A stretch of DNA of 64,000 nucleotides from Actinokineospora diospyrosa. GTDB lineage: Bacteria; Actinomycetota; Actinomycetes; Mycobacteriales; Pseudonocardiaceae. Position numbers and translations under genes: made by a program. Within the stretch, counting starts at the first letter, position 1. Each line of letters opens with the position of its first letter. The notes under the pieces are model-generated. The model worked only from the letters and a program-made list of their open reading frames with translations, was not told the origin of the DNA and ran no database searches. Of the stretch, positions 8,390 to 16,720 are shown in pieces. The stretch spans positions 2,539 through 66,538 of the forward strand of contig NZ_JAMTCO010000023.1 in NCBI RefSeq assembly GCF_024171925.1, read 5' to 3'.

Positions 8390-9169
8390 TCACCGCTTGC
8401 CCAGCTCCCCTCGTTGGGCCGCCCGCAGCAGGCGCTCGCGCAGTTCGCGGGCGTGGCGGCGGCTCACCGGGACGTCGCCCAGGTCGGTGTGCGCCAGCAT
8501 GCCGCCCACCGAGTCGCTGCGCAGCTCGCGGACCGCGTCGAGGGCGACCAGGAAACCGCGGTGCACCCGGGCGAAGCCGGAGCCCTCCCAGTACTCCTGC
8601 AGCCGGGAGATGGGCATCCGGACCAGGTGCACGCCCGTGGAGGTGTGCAGCCGGACGTAGTCGCCGTGCGCCTCGGCGAACTTCACCTCGGCGCGGCGCA
8701 CGTAGCGGGTCCGGCCGTCGGTCTCCACCGGCAGCGCGGGCATGGCGTCCGGGCGCGGCGCGGTCTCGGCGACGGTGGCGCGGCGGGCGGCGGTGGCCCG
8801 CACGACCCGGGTCAGCGCGTCGGCCAGCCGCTCGGCGCGCACCGGTTTGAGCAGGTAGTCGACCGCGCCGATGCCGTAGGCGGACACGGCGTGCCCGTCG
8901 TAGGCGGTGACGAACACGATCACCGGCGGGTCGCTGAGCTTGGCCAGCAGCGAGGCCAGCTCCAGGCCGTTGAGCCCGGGCATGGAGATGTCGAGGAACA
9001 CCGCGTCGAACGGCTCGGCCTGGATGACCTTCAACGCGCTGACCGCGTCCGGCGCGGCGCGGACCTGGGCCACGTCCGGGGAGGCGCGCAGCAACCGGCA
9101 CAGCTCGTCGAGCGCGGCCCGCACGTCGTCGACGGCCAGCACCCGGACACCGGTGCTCCCGGCGGTCAC
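8390..9169 (-). CDS. LytTR-family response regulator
   Basis: 259 residues. The receiver domain (about 8-125) has the acidic pair Asp14-Asp15, phospho-acceptor Asp60 (FLDISMPG) and Lys106 (LLKPV). A 30-residue linker leads to a LytTR DNA-binding domain (about 155-250: EVKFAEAHGDYVRLHT, FARVHRGFLV). It acts as a phosphorylation-controlled transcription factor. The GTG start overlaps the stop of the histidine kinase (GTGA). It resembles LytT/BtsR/YpdB; the downstream symporter is the natural target, by analogy. Confidence 0.92.
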   Translation of the reverse strand: MTAGSTGVRVLAVDDVRAALDELCRLLRASPDVAQVRAAPDAVSALKVIQAEPFDAVFLDISMPGLNGLELASLLAKLSDPPVIVFVTAYDGHAVSAYGIGAVDYLLKPVRAERLADALTRVVRATAARRATVAETAPRPDAMPALPVETDGRTRYVRRAEVKFAEAHGDYVRLHTSTGVHLVRMPISRLQEYWEGSGFARVHRGFLVALDAVRELRSDSVGGMLAHTDLGDVPVSRRHARELRERLLRAAQRGELGKR

Positions 9170-10230
9170 GGCACGACTCCGGGGGCGAACATCGGCATCC
9201 GCACGACCACCCTGGTGCCCGCCTCCCGCTCGGTCTCCACCACCAGCCCGTACCAGGGGCCGTAGACGTTGCGCAGCCTGCGGTCGACGTTGGCCAGCCC
9301 GACGCTGTCGGCCGGACCGCGCCCGGCCAGGATCGCCTCGGCGTGCGCAGGCGCCATCCCGACCCCGTCGTCGTCGACGGTGATGACGCAGTCGCTGCCC
9401 TCGGCCTCACCGCGCACCTGCACGACCCCGCCGGTCGGCCGGGGCTCGACGCCGTGGCGCACCGCGTTCTCCACCAGCGGCTGCAGCACCAGGTACGGGA
9501 TCGCCACGGCCAGCACCTCGGGCGCGACCCGCACCTGCACGCGCAGCCGCTCGCCCAGCACCGCCCGCTGCAGCGCCAGGTACGTCTCGATGGCGTGGAA
9601 CTCCTCGGCCACGGTGGTGTACTCGCCGTGGCGGGCCAGGCTGTAGCGGTTGTAGTCGGCGAAGTCGAGCATCAGCTCGTGCGAGCGCTCGGGGTCGGAG
9701 TGCACGAGCGAGGCGATGACGGTCAGCGCGTTGTAGACGAAGTGCGGGGAGATCTCCGCGCGCAGGGCCCGCAGCTCGGCCTGGGCGGCCTGCTCGGCGG
9801 AGGCCTCCAACCTGGCCCGCTCCAGCGCGGCGACCACCAGCTCGGTGGCCTCCCTGGTCGCCCGCGGCGACACCTGCCCCGCGACGACGAGGACCCCGGC
9901 CAGCTCGTCGTGCACGTGCAGGGGGAAGGCGACCAGCGGGGGCCGCCCCGCGCGCGTCTCGCTGTGCAGCACCTCGTCGACCTGGGCCAACCACCGCGTG
10001 CCCTCGGGCACCCGGCCCGCCCAGGTGGGCCGCCCGGAGAGGTCGGCGACCCCCACCGCCTCGGCCCCGACGAGCCCCCGGATCCCCCGCGCCGCCGAAG
10101 CGACCCCACCGCCGGTGAGCCCGTCGGCGAGGTCCTCCCCGATCCGCCGGGCCAGCGCGAGCACCGCCCCGGGATCGGCCGGGTGCCGCCGGGCGAACGA
10201 CAGCCACGAGCGCTGTTCGTCCTGCGGCAT
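9166..10230 (-). CDS. LytS-type sensor histidine kinase, soluble
   Basis: 354 residues. The N-terminal 130 residues look like a GAF-type sensory domain (SRGLVGAEAVGVADLSG..., VAFPLHVHDELAGVLVV). Then come the His_kinase motif EISPHFVYNAL (His163) and an HATPase with ENAVRHG (Asn255), DDDGVG and SVGLANVDRRL. Unlike classical LytS it has no transmembrane helices, so it probably senses a cytoplasmic signal. GGAGG lies 8 nt before the ATG. First gene of the four-gene operon with the response regulator, the small membrane protein and the symporter. Confidence 0.9.
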   Translation of the reverse strand: MPQDEQRSWLSFARRHPADPGAVLALARRIGEDLADGLTGGGVASAARGIRGLVGAEAVGVADLSGRPTWAGRVPEGTRWLAQVDEVLHSETRAGRPPLVAFPLHVHDELAGVLVVAGQVSPRATREATELVVAALERARLEASAEQAAQAELRALRAEISPHFVYNALTVIASLVHSDPERSHELMLDFADYNRYSLARHGEYTTVAEEFHAIETYLALQRAVLGERLRVQVRVAPEVLAVAIPYLVLQPLVENAVRHGVEPRPTGGVVQVRGEAEGSDCVITVDDDGVGMAPAHAEAILAGRGPADSVGLANVDRRLRNVYGPWYGLVVETEREAGTRVVVRMPMFAPGVVP

Positions 10231-10297
10231 CGGCGTTCCCCTCCGGCGGTTTCGTAGATGTTAAGCGCCCGCTACACGAAGGGGTGAGTCACGCAGG

Positions 10298-10537
10298 TCA
10301 GTCCGACCGGATCGGGGTGAAGACGCCCGCCATCGCCGCCACCCGGGCCCGCGCCCGCCGGTTCAACAACCGCCGGAACTCCCACGGCTCCCGAGCCCGC
10401 CCCACCAACTCCCCCGCCGCCTGCACCACGACGACCGGCACCACGCCCTTGAGCCCCGGGTACGCCTCGACGAGCTCGGCACAAATCTCATCGGCGATCG
10501 CACGCAGATCGGCAGCGGTGTCGGCGGGAGTAGGCAT
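10298..10537 (-). CDS. Hypothetical small protein, 79 aa
   Basis: Codon use is typical of the genome (GC-rich third positions). It is predicted helical with a hydrophobic centre (GVVPVVVVQAAGELV) and a basic Arg-rich stretch (FRRLLNRRARARVAAM). No family recognised; no signal peptide. ATG start with only a weak GGA upstream. It sits between the kinase operon and repeat element A. It may be real, but is short enough that comparative evidence is needed. Confidence 0.5.
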   Translation of the reverse strand: MPTPADTAADLRAIADEICAELVEAYPGLKGVVPVVVVQAAGELVGRAREPWEFRRLLNRRARARVAAMAGVFTPIRSD

Positions 10538-10803
10538 TGGTCCAGCATGGCCTGCCTGTGAAGTCCCCCGGTTGCCGTAATGTTACCAACCACAAGCCGT
10601 TGAGCTGCAACGCTTCGACCGACCAGGCACTGTCCTATCGAGACAGGTTCCCGCAGGTGGGACAGACTTCACCCGTTCGTAGGAACGGGGTTGCGCAGCC
10701 CCGCACCCCTTCGGCAGCCACTGGAGTCGGGTGTCGCCAGCAGCCAGGACAGAAGCGGAAGCCGCCGGTGCCAATCCAGCCCGCCCTCGTCGACTCTGCC
10801 AAC

Positions 10804-11404
10804 TCAGCGCCTGGACAGTCGGACCCGGCGGTGCCAGCTTGCCCCCCGTCAGGTCCGCCCCAACCCACCTGCTCAGCGCCTGGACAGTCGGAGTCGCTGG
10901 TGCCAGGCCGGCTCGATGGGGCGGACTTGTTTTGCGTGGGGGGACAACACCCGTAGCGTTTCCACGCGGCAGGGCCTGCTTTTGGGCCCCTGCTTTGCGG
11001 TCCTGCCACGGGTGTTGTAGGGGCCCCGCGCAAAACAAGTTCGCCCCATCGAGCTCGTCGCATTGTCGCGTTTCCCGCCGATGTTGCCGCCAGGCGACGA
11101 GGCGTCCACCGGAGCCGAAGGCGGAGGCCCGAATCCCTTGCCCCGCACCCCCAGCAACGGCTGACGTCAAGATCAACCTGATCGAAAGCCCCCAAATACA
11201 GCCTACCGCGCAGCACCGACAAACCGGGAGCAGCAAGCAAGGCCCTGTGGACAACCGCAGGCGTTGTGGACAACCAACCACCACAACCACCCCCACAAGA
11301 TCAACTGAATCAAGAGCCCCCGATATACAGCCTACCGAGCAACACCGACAGAAGAGGAGCACCAAGCACCACCCTGTGGACAACCACAACCGTTGTGGAC
11401 AACC
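10804..11404 (+). repeat. Dispersed repeat element A (full length)
   Basis: In order: two copies of a short unit (CTCAGCGCCTGGACAGTCGG at 10804 and about 10872) around GTCAGGTCCGCCCCAACCCAC; the palindromic core; about 115 bp of conserved linker; then two tandem 128-bp units beginning AAGATCAAC (11169 and 11297). Each unit contains CCCGATATACAGCCTACCG or a variant, and two TGTGGACAA nonamers 19 bp apart (11246/11265 and 11375/11394). The same order occurs in element C and, reversed, in element B. Open frames across it are not conserved in frame between copies, so it appears non-coding. The rest of the gap (10538-10803 and 11405-11520) holds further degenerate GCCGGTGCCA-type units and Pro/Thr-coding low-complexity sequence, but no gene. 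Confidence 0.9.
10912..11053 (+). repeat. Palindromic core of element A (142 bp)
   Basis: Begins CTCGATGGGGCGGACTTG and ends CAAGTTCGCCCCATCGAG, so the outer 29 bp pair almost perfectly (one G·T and one T·G), followed by GGGG/CCCC, an ACAACACCCGT arm pair, and an inner hairpin GCAGGGCC...GGCCCCTGC. The outer wobbles are stable in plus-strand RNA. It has no same-strand gene directly upstream, unlike the other three cores. Confidence 0.88.
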
Positions 11405-11520
11405 AAAGCCACGCCCAGCGAACGCCCCAAGGCCACAGCCAGCCACCCCAAGCAACCAGTGCTACACCCCCGCGAACCACCAGCCCCGAACCACCAGCAG
11501 CCCGCACTCACCCACCAGCC

Positions 11521-13392
11521 TCAAGCAACAACAGCCTCCGCAGCAAACTGCGTCCTATAGAGCTCCGCATACCTCCCCCCACCCGCCAACAACACAGCAT
11601 GTGTGCCCCTCTCCACAATCCTCCCACCCTCAACCACCAGAATCTCATCCGCCGCCCGCACCGTAGACAACCGGTGCGCAATCACAATTGCCGTCCGACC
11701 CACTAGCGCCTCCCCCAACGCAGCCTGCACAGCCGCCTCCGAAGTAGCATCCAAATGCGCCGTCGCCTCATCCAGGATGACCACTCGCGGGCGTGCGAGA
11801 AGAAGCCGCGCAATTGTCAGGCGTTGGCGCTCACCACCAGAAAGGTGGTAGCCGCGTTCGCCGACGAGGGTGTCTAGGCCGTCGGGGAGGGCGGTGATCA
11901 GGTCAGCCAGGCGGGCTCGGTGGAGGGCGTCCCAGAGGTCTGGGTCGGTGGCGGTGGGGTTGGCCAGCAGGAGGTTGGCGCGGATGGACTCGTGGAAGAG
12001 GTGTCCGTCCTGGGTTACAAGGCCGATGGTGGCGCGCAGGGAGTCGGCGGTCAGGTCGCGGATGTCGGTGCCGGAGAGGCGGATGGTTCCCGCGTCGGCG
12101 TCGTAGAGGCGGGTGGCGAGTTGGGCGATGGTCGACTTCCCGGCGCCGGAGGAGCCGACGATGGCGATGAGGTGGCCGGGGTGGGCTTGGAAGGACACGT
12201 CGTGCAGGACTTGGGTGCCGCCGCGGGTGTCGAGGGTGGCGACCTCCTCCAGTGAGGCCAGCGAGACCTTGTCCGCAGCCGGATAGGCGAAGTCCACGTG
12301 GTCGAACTCGAGGGAGGCGGGGCCGTCGGGGACCGGGCGGGCCGCGGGGGCCTCGACGATCAGGGGCTTTAGGTCGAGGACCTCGAAGACGCGTTCGAAG
12401 CTGACCAGGGCGCTCATCACCTCCACACGGGCGCCTGCCAGGGCGGTCAGGGGCGCGTAGAGCCGGGTCAGCAGCAGCGCCAGGGCGACGACCGCGCCGG
12501 GCTCCAGCGCGCCGGTGAGGGCCAGGTAGCCGCCGAGGCCGTAGACGAGGGCCAGGGCCAGCGCGGAGACCAGGGTGAGCGCGGTGACGAACACCCACTG
12601 GACCATCGCCGAGCGGATGCCGATGTCGCGGACCCGGGCCGCGCGGGCGGCGAACTCGGCCGACTCGCGGGCGGGGCTGCCGAACAGCTTCACCAGGGTC
12701 GCGCCGGGCGCGGAGAACCGCTCGGTCATCCGGGTGCTCATGGCCGCGTTGTGCTCGGCGGCCTCGCGGCGCAGGCCCGCGACCCGGCGGCCCATGCGGC
12801 GCGCGGGGATCACGAAGACCGGCAGCAGCACCAGCGCGAGCACGGTCACCTGCCAGGAGATGCCGATCATCACGACCAGCGTCAGGGTGAGCGTGACGAG
12901 GTTGCCGAGCACCCCGGACAGGGTGTCGCTGAAAGCGCGCTGGGCGCCGATGACGTCGTTGTTGAGCCTGCTGACCAGGGCGCCGGTGCGGGTCCTGGTG
13001 AAGAACGCGACCGGCATCCGCTGCACGTGGTCGAACACCCGGGTGCGCAGGTCCAGGATCAGCCCCTCGCCGATGCCCGCCGACAGGTTCCGGCCCACCA
13101 CCCCGATCCCGGCCTCCACCACCGCGGCGAGCGCGATCACCGCGGCCAGCCACAGCACGACCCGCGGCTCGGCGTGGTTGACGATCGCGTCGACCACCCG
13201 CCCGGCCAGCACCGGGGTCGCCACCGCCAGCGCCGAGAGCAGCACGCTGACCAGCAGGAACCAGCCGATCCGGCGGCGGTGCGGGCGGGCGAACCCGGCC
13301 ACCCTGCGCAACGTCGCCCAGCCGCTCGGGCGCCCGTCGCGGGCGTTCATGGCCCGGTAGAGCGAGTCCCACGCCATCATCTGCATGTCCAC
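11521..13392 (-). CDS. ABC exporter half-transporter (TMD-NBD)
   Basis: 623 residues. The N-terminal membrane domain (about 40-330, six helices expected) is followed by an ATPase with Walker A GSSGAGKST (412-420), signature LSGGERQ (516-522), Walker B VVILDEATAHLD (536-547) and a switch His in AHRLSTV. This is the MsbA/MDR-type B-family exporter, acting as a homodimer or with an unlinked partner; the substrate (lipid, drug or peptide) cannot be told. The GTG start is preferred because GAGGGG lies 7 nt upstream; a TTG two codons earlier is too close to that site. Divergent from the EI24 gene. Its 3' end faces repeat element A. Confidence 0.93.
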   Translation of the reverse strand: MDMQMMAWDSLYRAMNARDGRPSGWATLRRVAGFARPHRRRIGWFLLVSVLLSALAVATPVLAGRVVDAIVNHAEPRVVLWLAAVIALAAVVEAGIGVVGRNLSAGIGEGLILDLRTRVFDHVQRMPVAFFTRTRTGALVSRLNNDVIGAQRAFSDTLSGVLGNLVTLTLTLVVMIGISWQVTVLALVLLPVFVIPARRMGRRVAGLRREAAEHNAAMSTRMTERFSAPGATLVKLFGSPARESAEFAARAARVRDIGIRSAMVQWVFVTALTLVSALALALVYGLGGYLALTGALEPGAVVALALLLTRLYAPLTALAGARVEVMSALVSFERVFEVLDLKPLIVEAPAARPVPDGPASLEFDHVDFAYPAADKVSLASLEEVATLDTRGGTQVLHDVSFQAHPGHLIAIVGSSGAGKSTIAQLATRLYDADAGTIRLSGTDIRDLTADSLRATIGLVTQDGHLFHESIRANLLLANPTATDPDLWDALHRARLADLITALPDGLDTLVGERGYHLSGGERQRLTIARLLLARPRVVILDEATAHLDATSEAAVQAALGEALVGRTAIVIAHRLSTVRAADEILVVEGGRIVERGTHAVLLAGGGRYAELYRTQFAAEAVVA

Positions 13393-13466
13393 TGCCAATC
13401 CCCTCGTCGCCTGTCCCGACCGACGGTAAAATCTCCAGTAATGTCGAGGTCAAGGGACGCCGTAGG

Positions 13467-14231
13467 ATGCCGCCCGTGATCACCGCACTGCGCGACCTCG
13501 GCTCCGGAGCCCGCCTCCTCGGCCGCGGTCTCACCCTCGTCCTGGGCAACCGTTCGCTGCTGCTGCGCGGCGCGCTGCCGGTCCTGTTGACCAGCGTGCT
13601 GCTGTTCGCCGGGCTGATCACCCTCGCGGTCAACGCCGACGACCTGGTTGCTTGGGTGACCCCGTTCGCCGACGACTGGGCGGCGACCTGGCGCACGGCG
13701 CTGCGGATCGGGGTGGGCATCTCGCTGGTGGTCGGGCTGGGCGCGGTGTCGCTACTGCTGTTCACCGCGCTGACGCTGATCATCGGCGGGCCGTTCTACG
13801 AGAGCATCGCCGAGGAGGTCGAGGACCGGGAGCTGGGCGGGGTCCCCGGGGCGCAGGAGATCGGCTGGGCGCGGGCCGCGTGGATCGGGCTGCGCGACGC
13901 GCTGCTGCTGGTGCTGCGCGGGCTGGTGTGGGCGATCGCGCTGTTCGCGCTCGGCTTCATCCCGGTGCTCGGGCAGACCGTGGTACCGGTGCTGGCGGTG
14001 TGCGTCGGGGCGTGGCTGCTGTCGATCGAGCTGACCGCGATCCCGTTCGTGCGGCGCGGGGTCAGCCTGCGCGAGCGCCGCCGGGCGCTGCGCGGGCGGC
14101 GGGCGCTGACCCTGGGCTTCGGCATCCCGGTGTACCTGCTGTGCCTGATCCCGTTCGCCGCGCTGCTGGTGTTCCCGGCGGCGATGGCGGGCGGCACGCT
14201 GCTGGCGCACCGGGTGGGCACCGGCCGCTGA
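13467..14231 (+). CDS. EI24/CysZ-like integral membrane protein
   Basis: 254 residues, with about six hydrophobic segments (for example 28-48, 82-104, 145-190 and 220-245). Sequence such as GAVSLLLFTALTLIIGGPFYESIAEEVE and ELTAIPFVRRG is characteristic of the EI24 domain family (CysZ sulfate permease relatives, and membrane proteins of unknown role in actinobacteria). An alternative GTG start three codons later (VITALRDLG) is possible; the upstream SD (GTAGG) is weak for either. No sulfur-assimilation genes are nearby, so sulfate transport is not claimed. Confidence 0.85.
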   Translation: MPPVITALRDLGSGARLLGRGLTLVLGNRSLLLRGALPVLLTSVLLFAGLITLAVNADDLVAWVTPFADDWAATWRTALRIGVGISLVVGLGAVSLLLFTALTLIIGGPFYESIAEEVEDRELGGVPGAQEIGWARAAWIGLRDALLLVLRGLVWAIALFALGFIPVLGQTVVPVLAVCVGAWLLSIELTAIPFVRRGVSLRERRRALRGRRALTLGFGIPVYLLCLIPFAALLVFPAAMAGGTLLAHRVGTGR

Positions 14232-14234
14232 GAC

Positions 14235-14262
14235 CCGGGCGCGGTGGGGTCACCGCGCCCGG
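14235..14262. terminator. Bidirectional terminator, EI24 / methyltransferase
   Basis: CCGGGCGCGGTG and its exact complement with a 4-nt loop: a 12-bp perfect stem placed midway between two convergent stop codons. Confidence 0.85.
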
Positions 14263-14267
14263 AGCGC

Positions 14268-15110
14268 TCACACCTTGCGGCCCATACCGCCGAGCATCAT
14301 GAAGTTCATGTCGGTCAGCGGGCTCATCCGCGGCCCGTCCGGCCACCACTCGTGCAGGAACGTCAGGCCGGGCTCGATGAGCTCCAGGCCCTTGAACCAG
14401 CACTCGATCTCGGTGCGGTCGCGGAACGCGGTGGCGATCCTGGTGTTGCGGAACCCGTCGCGCAGCGCGGCGGCGAGGGTGGCGTAGTGGCTGCCGTCGG
14501 CGTGGTCGAACTGCTGGCTGAGCACGACGTAGGAGCCCGGGGCGAGCGCGTCGACCCAGCCGTGCACGGTGGTGCGGGCCACGACGTCGTCGAGCAGGTG
14601 ACCGGTGACCGCGCACAGCATGAGGCCGATGGGGCGGTCGAAGTCGATCCGGCGGCGCAGGTCCGGGTCGGAGGTCACGTACTCGGGCTCGGTGATGTCG
14701 TAGTCGAGCATGTGCGTGTTGTCGTTCTCCTCGAGCAGCGCCCGGCCGTGCGCGAGCACGACCGGGTCGTTGTCGATGTAGACGACCTTGGCGTCGGGGT
14801 TGTGCCGCTGGACGATCTGGTGGGTGTTGTCCACGGTGGGCAGACCGGACCCCAGATCGATGAACTGGTCCACACCACGCTGGGTCACCAGCAGCCGCAG
14901 CGCCCGGCAGAACCACTCGCGGTGGTCTCGGGCCATCTGCCGCACGCCGGGGGCCAGCGCGGCGAGCCGCTCGACGGCGTCGCGGTCGGCGGCGTAGTTG
15001 TCCCGACCACCGAGAAGGGCGTCGAAGAGCCGAGCCTGGTTGGGCGCGTCGAAGTCGATCGCCATGCCCCTGGGGAGGTCTCCCCAGGGTTCGGACTCGG
15101 CAGCAGGCAT
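14268..15110 (-). CDS. SAM-dependent methyltransferase, DUF574 type
   Basis: 280 residues, typical for the actinobacterial DUF574 (Methyltransf_19) family: N-terminal ARLFDALLGGRDNYAADRDA, a SAM-binding strand DLGSGLPTVDNTHQIVQRHNP with the acidic ribose-binding YIDNDPVVLAHGRALL, and a C-terminal WWPDGP segment. The members are abundant in actinomycetes, often with regulators; the substrate is unknown. GGAG lies 8 nt before the ATG. The beginning of the coding sequence contains a 10-bp inverted repeat (CCCTGGGGAG, 15068-15089) that could form a hairpin in the 5' end of the mRNA and affect translation. Confidence 0.92.
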   Translation of the reverse strand: MPAAESEPWGDLPRGMAIDFDAPNQARLFDALLGGRDNYAADRDAVERLAALAPGVRQMARDHREWFCRALRLLVTQRGVDQFIDLGSGLPTVDNTHQIVQRHNPDAKVVYIDNDPVVLAHGRALLEENDNTHMLDYDITEPEYVTSDPDLRRRIDFDRPIGLMLCAVTGHLLDDVVARTTVHGWVDALAPGSYVVLSQQFDHADGSHYATLAAALRDGFRNTRIATAFRDRTEIECWFKGLELIEPGLTFLHEWWPDGPRMSPLTDMNFMMLGGMGRKV

Positions 15111-15298
15111 GTGACTGACTCCACAGGACGCGGCAACGGACGGTGAACAGACTAGGACACCGGGCGACCGCTGCGAACGGCCCCCACCGTACGTCGTACT
15201 CGGTGCGGCGCCGGGGAGAGACCCTCTGGCGCAACCGTCACCCGGAAGAAGGAACGCCGTACGGGTGATATTGCGCCGGATGGCCGGGTCATCGGACC

Positions 15299-16249
15299 TC
15301 AGACCCCCGGGATCGATTCACCCGGCCCGGTGACGGACGGGGTCCCGTCGAGGACGTGGGCCCACGCACCGAGGTCGGCGCGGCGCGGCGGGTCGGCCCC
15401 CGGCCGGGCACAGGTGAGCGCGCCGACGGCGTTGGCGAGGTCCAGCGCGCCCGCGACGGTCGGCTCGTCGAGCGCGCCGATCGGGCCGCCCGCGGCGACG
15501 AGCGCGCACAGCAGGCCCGCGGTGAAGGCGTCGCCCGCGCCGACGGTGTCGACCACGGTGGTCGGCGGGGCGGGCCGCTCGACGGCCAGCGAGGTGGTGA
15601 CCGCGAGCGCGCCGCGCGGCCCCCGGGTCAGCACGACCAGCCGGGGGCCGAGGATGAGCAGCGCCTCGGCGCGGCGCTCGGGGTCGGTGCCCGGGTAGAG
15701 CCAGTCCAGGTCCTCCTCGCTGACCTTGACCACGTCCGCGAGGCCGACCTGGCGCTCGAACCGGGAGCGGGCCACCTCGGGCCGCCCGGCGAGGGTGGGC
15801 CGGATGTTCGGGTCGAAGCTCACCGGGACCCCGGCGGCGCGGGCGGCGCGCATGGCGGACTCGACGACGCCGGGCGCGAGCGCCGCAGCGAGGGAGCCGG
15901 TGTGCAGGAACCGGGCGCCGGGCACCGGGGGGACGGCCTCGACGTCCCAGGCGACGCGGAAGTCGTAGGTCGCCACACCGTGCTCGTCGGTCGCAGCGAA
16001 GGCGACGCTGGTGGCTGCGCCTGCTCTGCTGGGCAGCACCACGGTCGAGACGCCGGACTCGTCGAGGTGCGCGCGGACCACGGCACCGAACAGGTCGTCG
16101 CCGAGGTGGGTGCTGAGCACGGCCCGCCCCCCGAGCCGCGCGACGGCGATCGCGGCATTGGCAGGCCCACCACCCGGGTGCGCCGTGAACGTCCGCCGAT
16201 CCGGCTCGGCGACCAGGTCCACCAGCGCCTCACCGACCACACTGATCAC
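15299..16249 (-). CDS. PfkB-family sugar kinase (fructokinase-like)
   Basis: 316 residues from the chosen GTG. ISVVGEALVDLV opens the Rossmann-like core; HPGGGPANAAIAVARLGG is the PfkB N-terminal signature and DTVGAGDAFTAGLLCAL carries the catalytic Asp of the C-terminal signature. The fold suggests phosphorylation of a sugar such as fructose or 2-keto-3-deoxygluconate; the closest look is fructokinase, but the substrate is not determinable. Start uncertain: GTGATCAG recurs three times in frame (V-I-S at 16294, 16264 and 16249) without a clear SD. The last fits PfkB length best. No transport or hydrolase genes are adjacent. Confidence 0.88.
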   Translation of the reverse strand: MISVVGEALVDLVAEPDRRTFTAHPGGGPANAAIAVARLGGRAVLSTHLGDDLFGAVVRAHLDESGVSTVVLPSRAGAATSVAFAATDEHGVATYDFRVAWDVEAVPPVPGARFLHTGSLAAALAPGVVESAMRAARAAGVPVSFDPNIRPTLAGRPEVARSRFERQVGLADVVKVSEEDLDWLYPGTDPERRAEALLILGPRLVVLTRGPRGALAVTTSLAVERPAPPTTVVDTVGAGDAFTAGLLCALVAAGGPIGALDEPTVAGALDLANAVGALTCARPGADPPRRADLGAWAHVLDGTPSVTGPGESIPGV

Positions 16250-16299
16250 CGCTTTGCTGATCACCGTGTCGCCGAGCACGTCACTGCTGATCACCGCGC

Positions 16300-16623
16300 T
16301 CACGACGGGAACGGCAACGTCGGCTGCGACGACAACCCCCCGGTGACCGCGGCCGCCCTGGCCTCGGCCGAGGCCAGGCAATGCCCGCAGTTGACCGGCT
16401 CGGCCGCCGGGTGCAACTCCCCCGCCCCGGCCCCGGACCAGCCCTGACCACAAGCGGGCCCCGGCATCGCCAACCCCGCCACCCACGGCGTCATCCGCAC
16501 CGCGTGCACGACGGGCGAGCGGCGCACCCGCAGATTGCGCTCAGCGAAACGGGTCGCCTCCTGCCGGGCCAGCGCGGACAGCCCCGCGTAGAGCGGATCC
16601 TCGATCAGCGGCTCGGTGCTCAC
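16300..16623 (-). CDS. Small Cys-containing hypothetical protein
   Basis: 107 residues from a GTG start (STEPLIEDPLYAGLSALARQ...). Helical N-terminal half, an Arg-rich middle (RFAERNLRVRRSPVV), then a C-terminal NCGHCLASAEARA with a CxxC pair that may bind metal or form a disulfide. No family recognised and no signal peptide. It lies directly upstream of the PfkB kinase gene on the same strand (50-bp gap), so the two may be co-transcribed. Codon bias supports coding, and no alternative frame looks better. Confidence 0.6.
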   Translation of the reverse strand: MSTEPLIEDPLYAGLSALARQEATRFAERNLRVRRSPVVHAVRMTPWVAGLAMPGPACGQGWSGAGAGELHPAAEPVNCGHCLASAEARAAAVTGGLSSQPTLPFPS

Positions 16624-16720
16624 CACCCCAGCATGCCCCACCACCCCGACAACCCACCGCCGAACACCCGGCCGCCAGGCCAGACGCCAGACACCGAGGC
16701 GTCCCGCCTCAATGATGAGT

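Noticed and set aside
11169..11404. Chromosomal replication origin
   Set aside because: No dnaA/dnaN/recF/gyrB context, and the module occurs three times in 31 kb; parE/parC here are not origin markers.
10731..11666. Long open frame across repeat element A (Pro/Thr/Arg-rich product)
   Set aside because: Overlaps the palindrome and DnaA-box module; the frame is not conserved in copies B and C, no SD, composition unlike genome proteins.
10298..14231. Biosynthetic gene cluster
   Set aside because: ABC exporter and methyltransferases are present, but no PKS, NRPS, terpene or RiPP core enzyme in the window.
16249..16486. N-terminal extension of the PfkB kinase
   Set aside because: Would add 79 Gly/Arg-rich residues not found in the family and overlap the small Cys protein gene.
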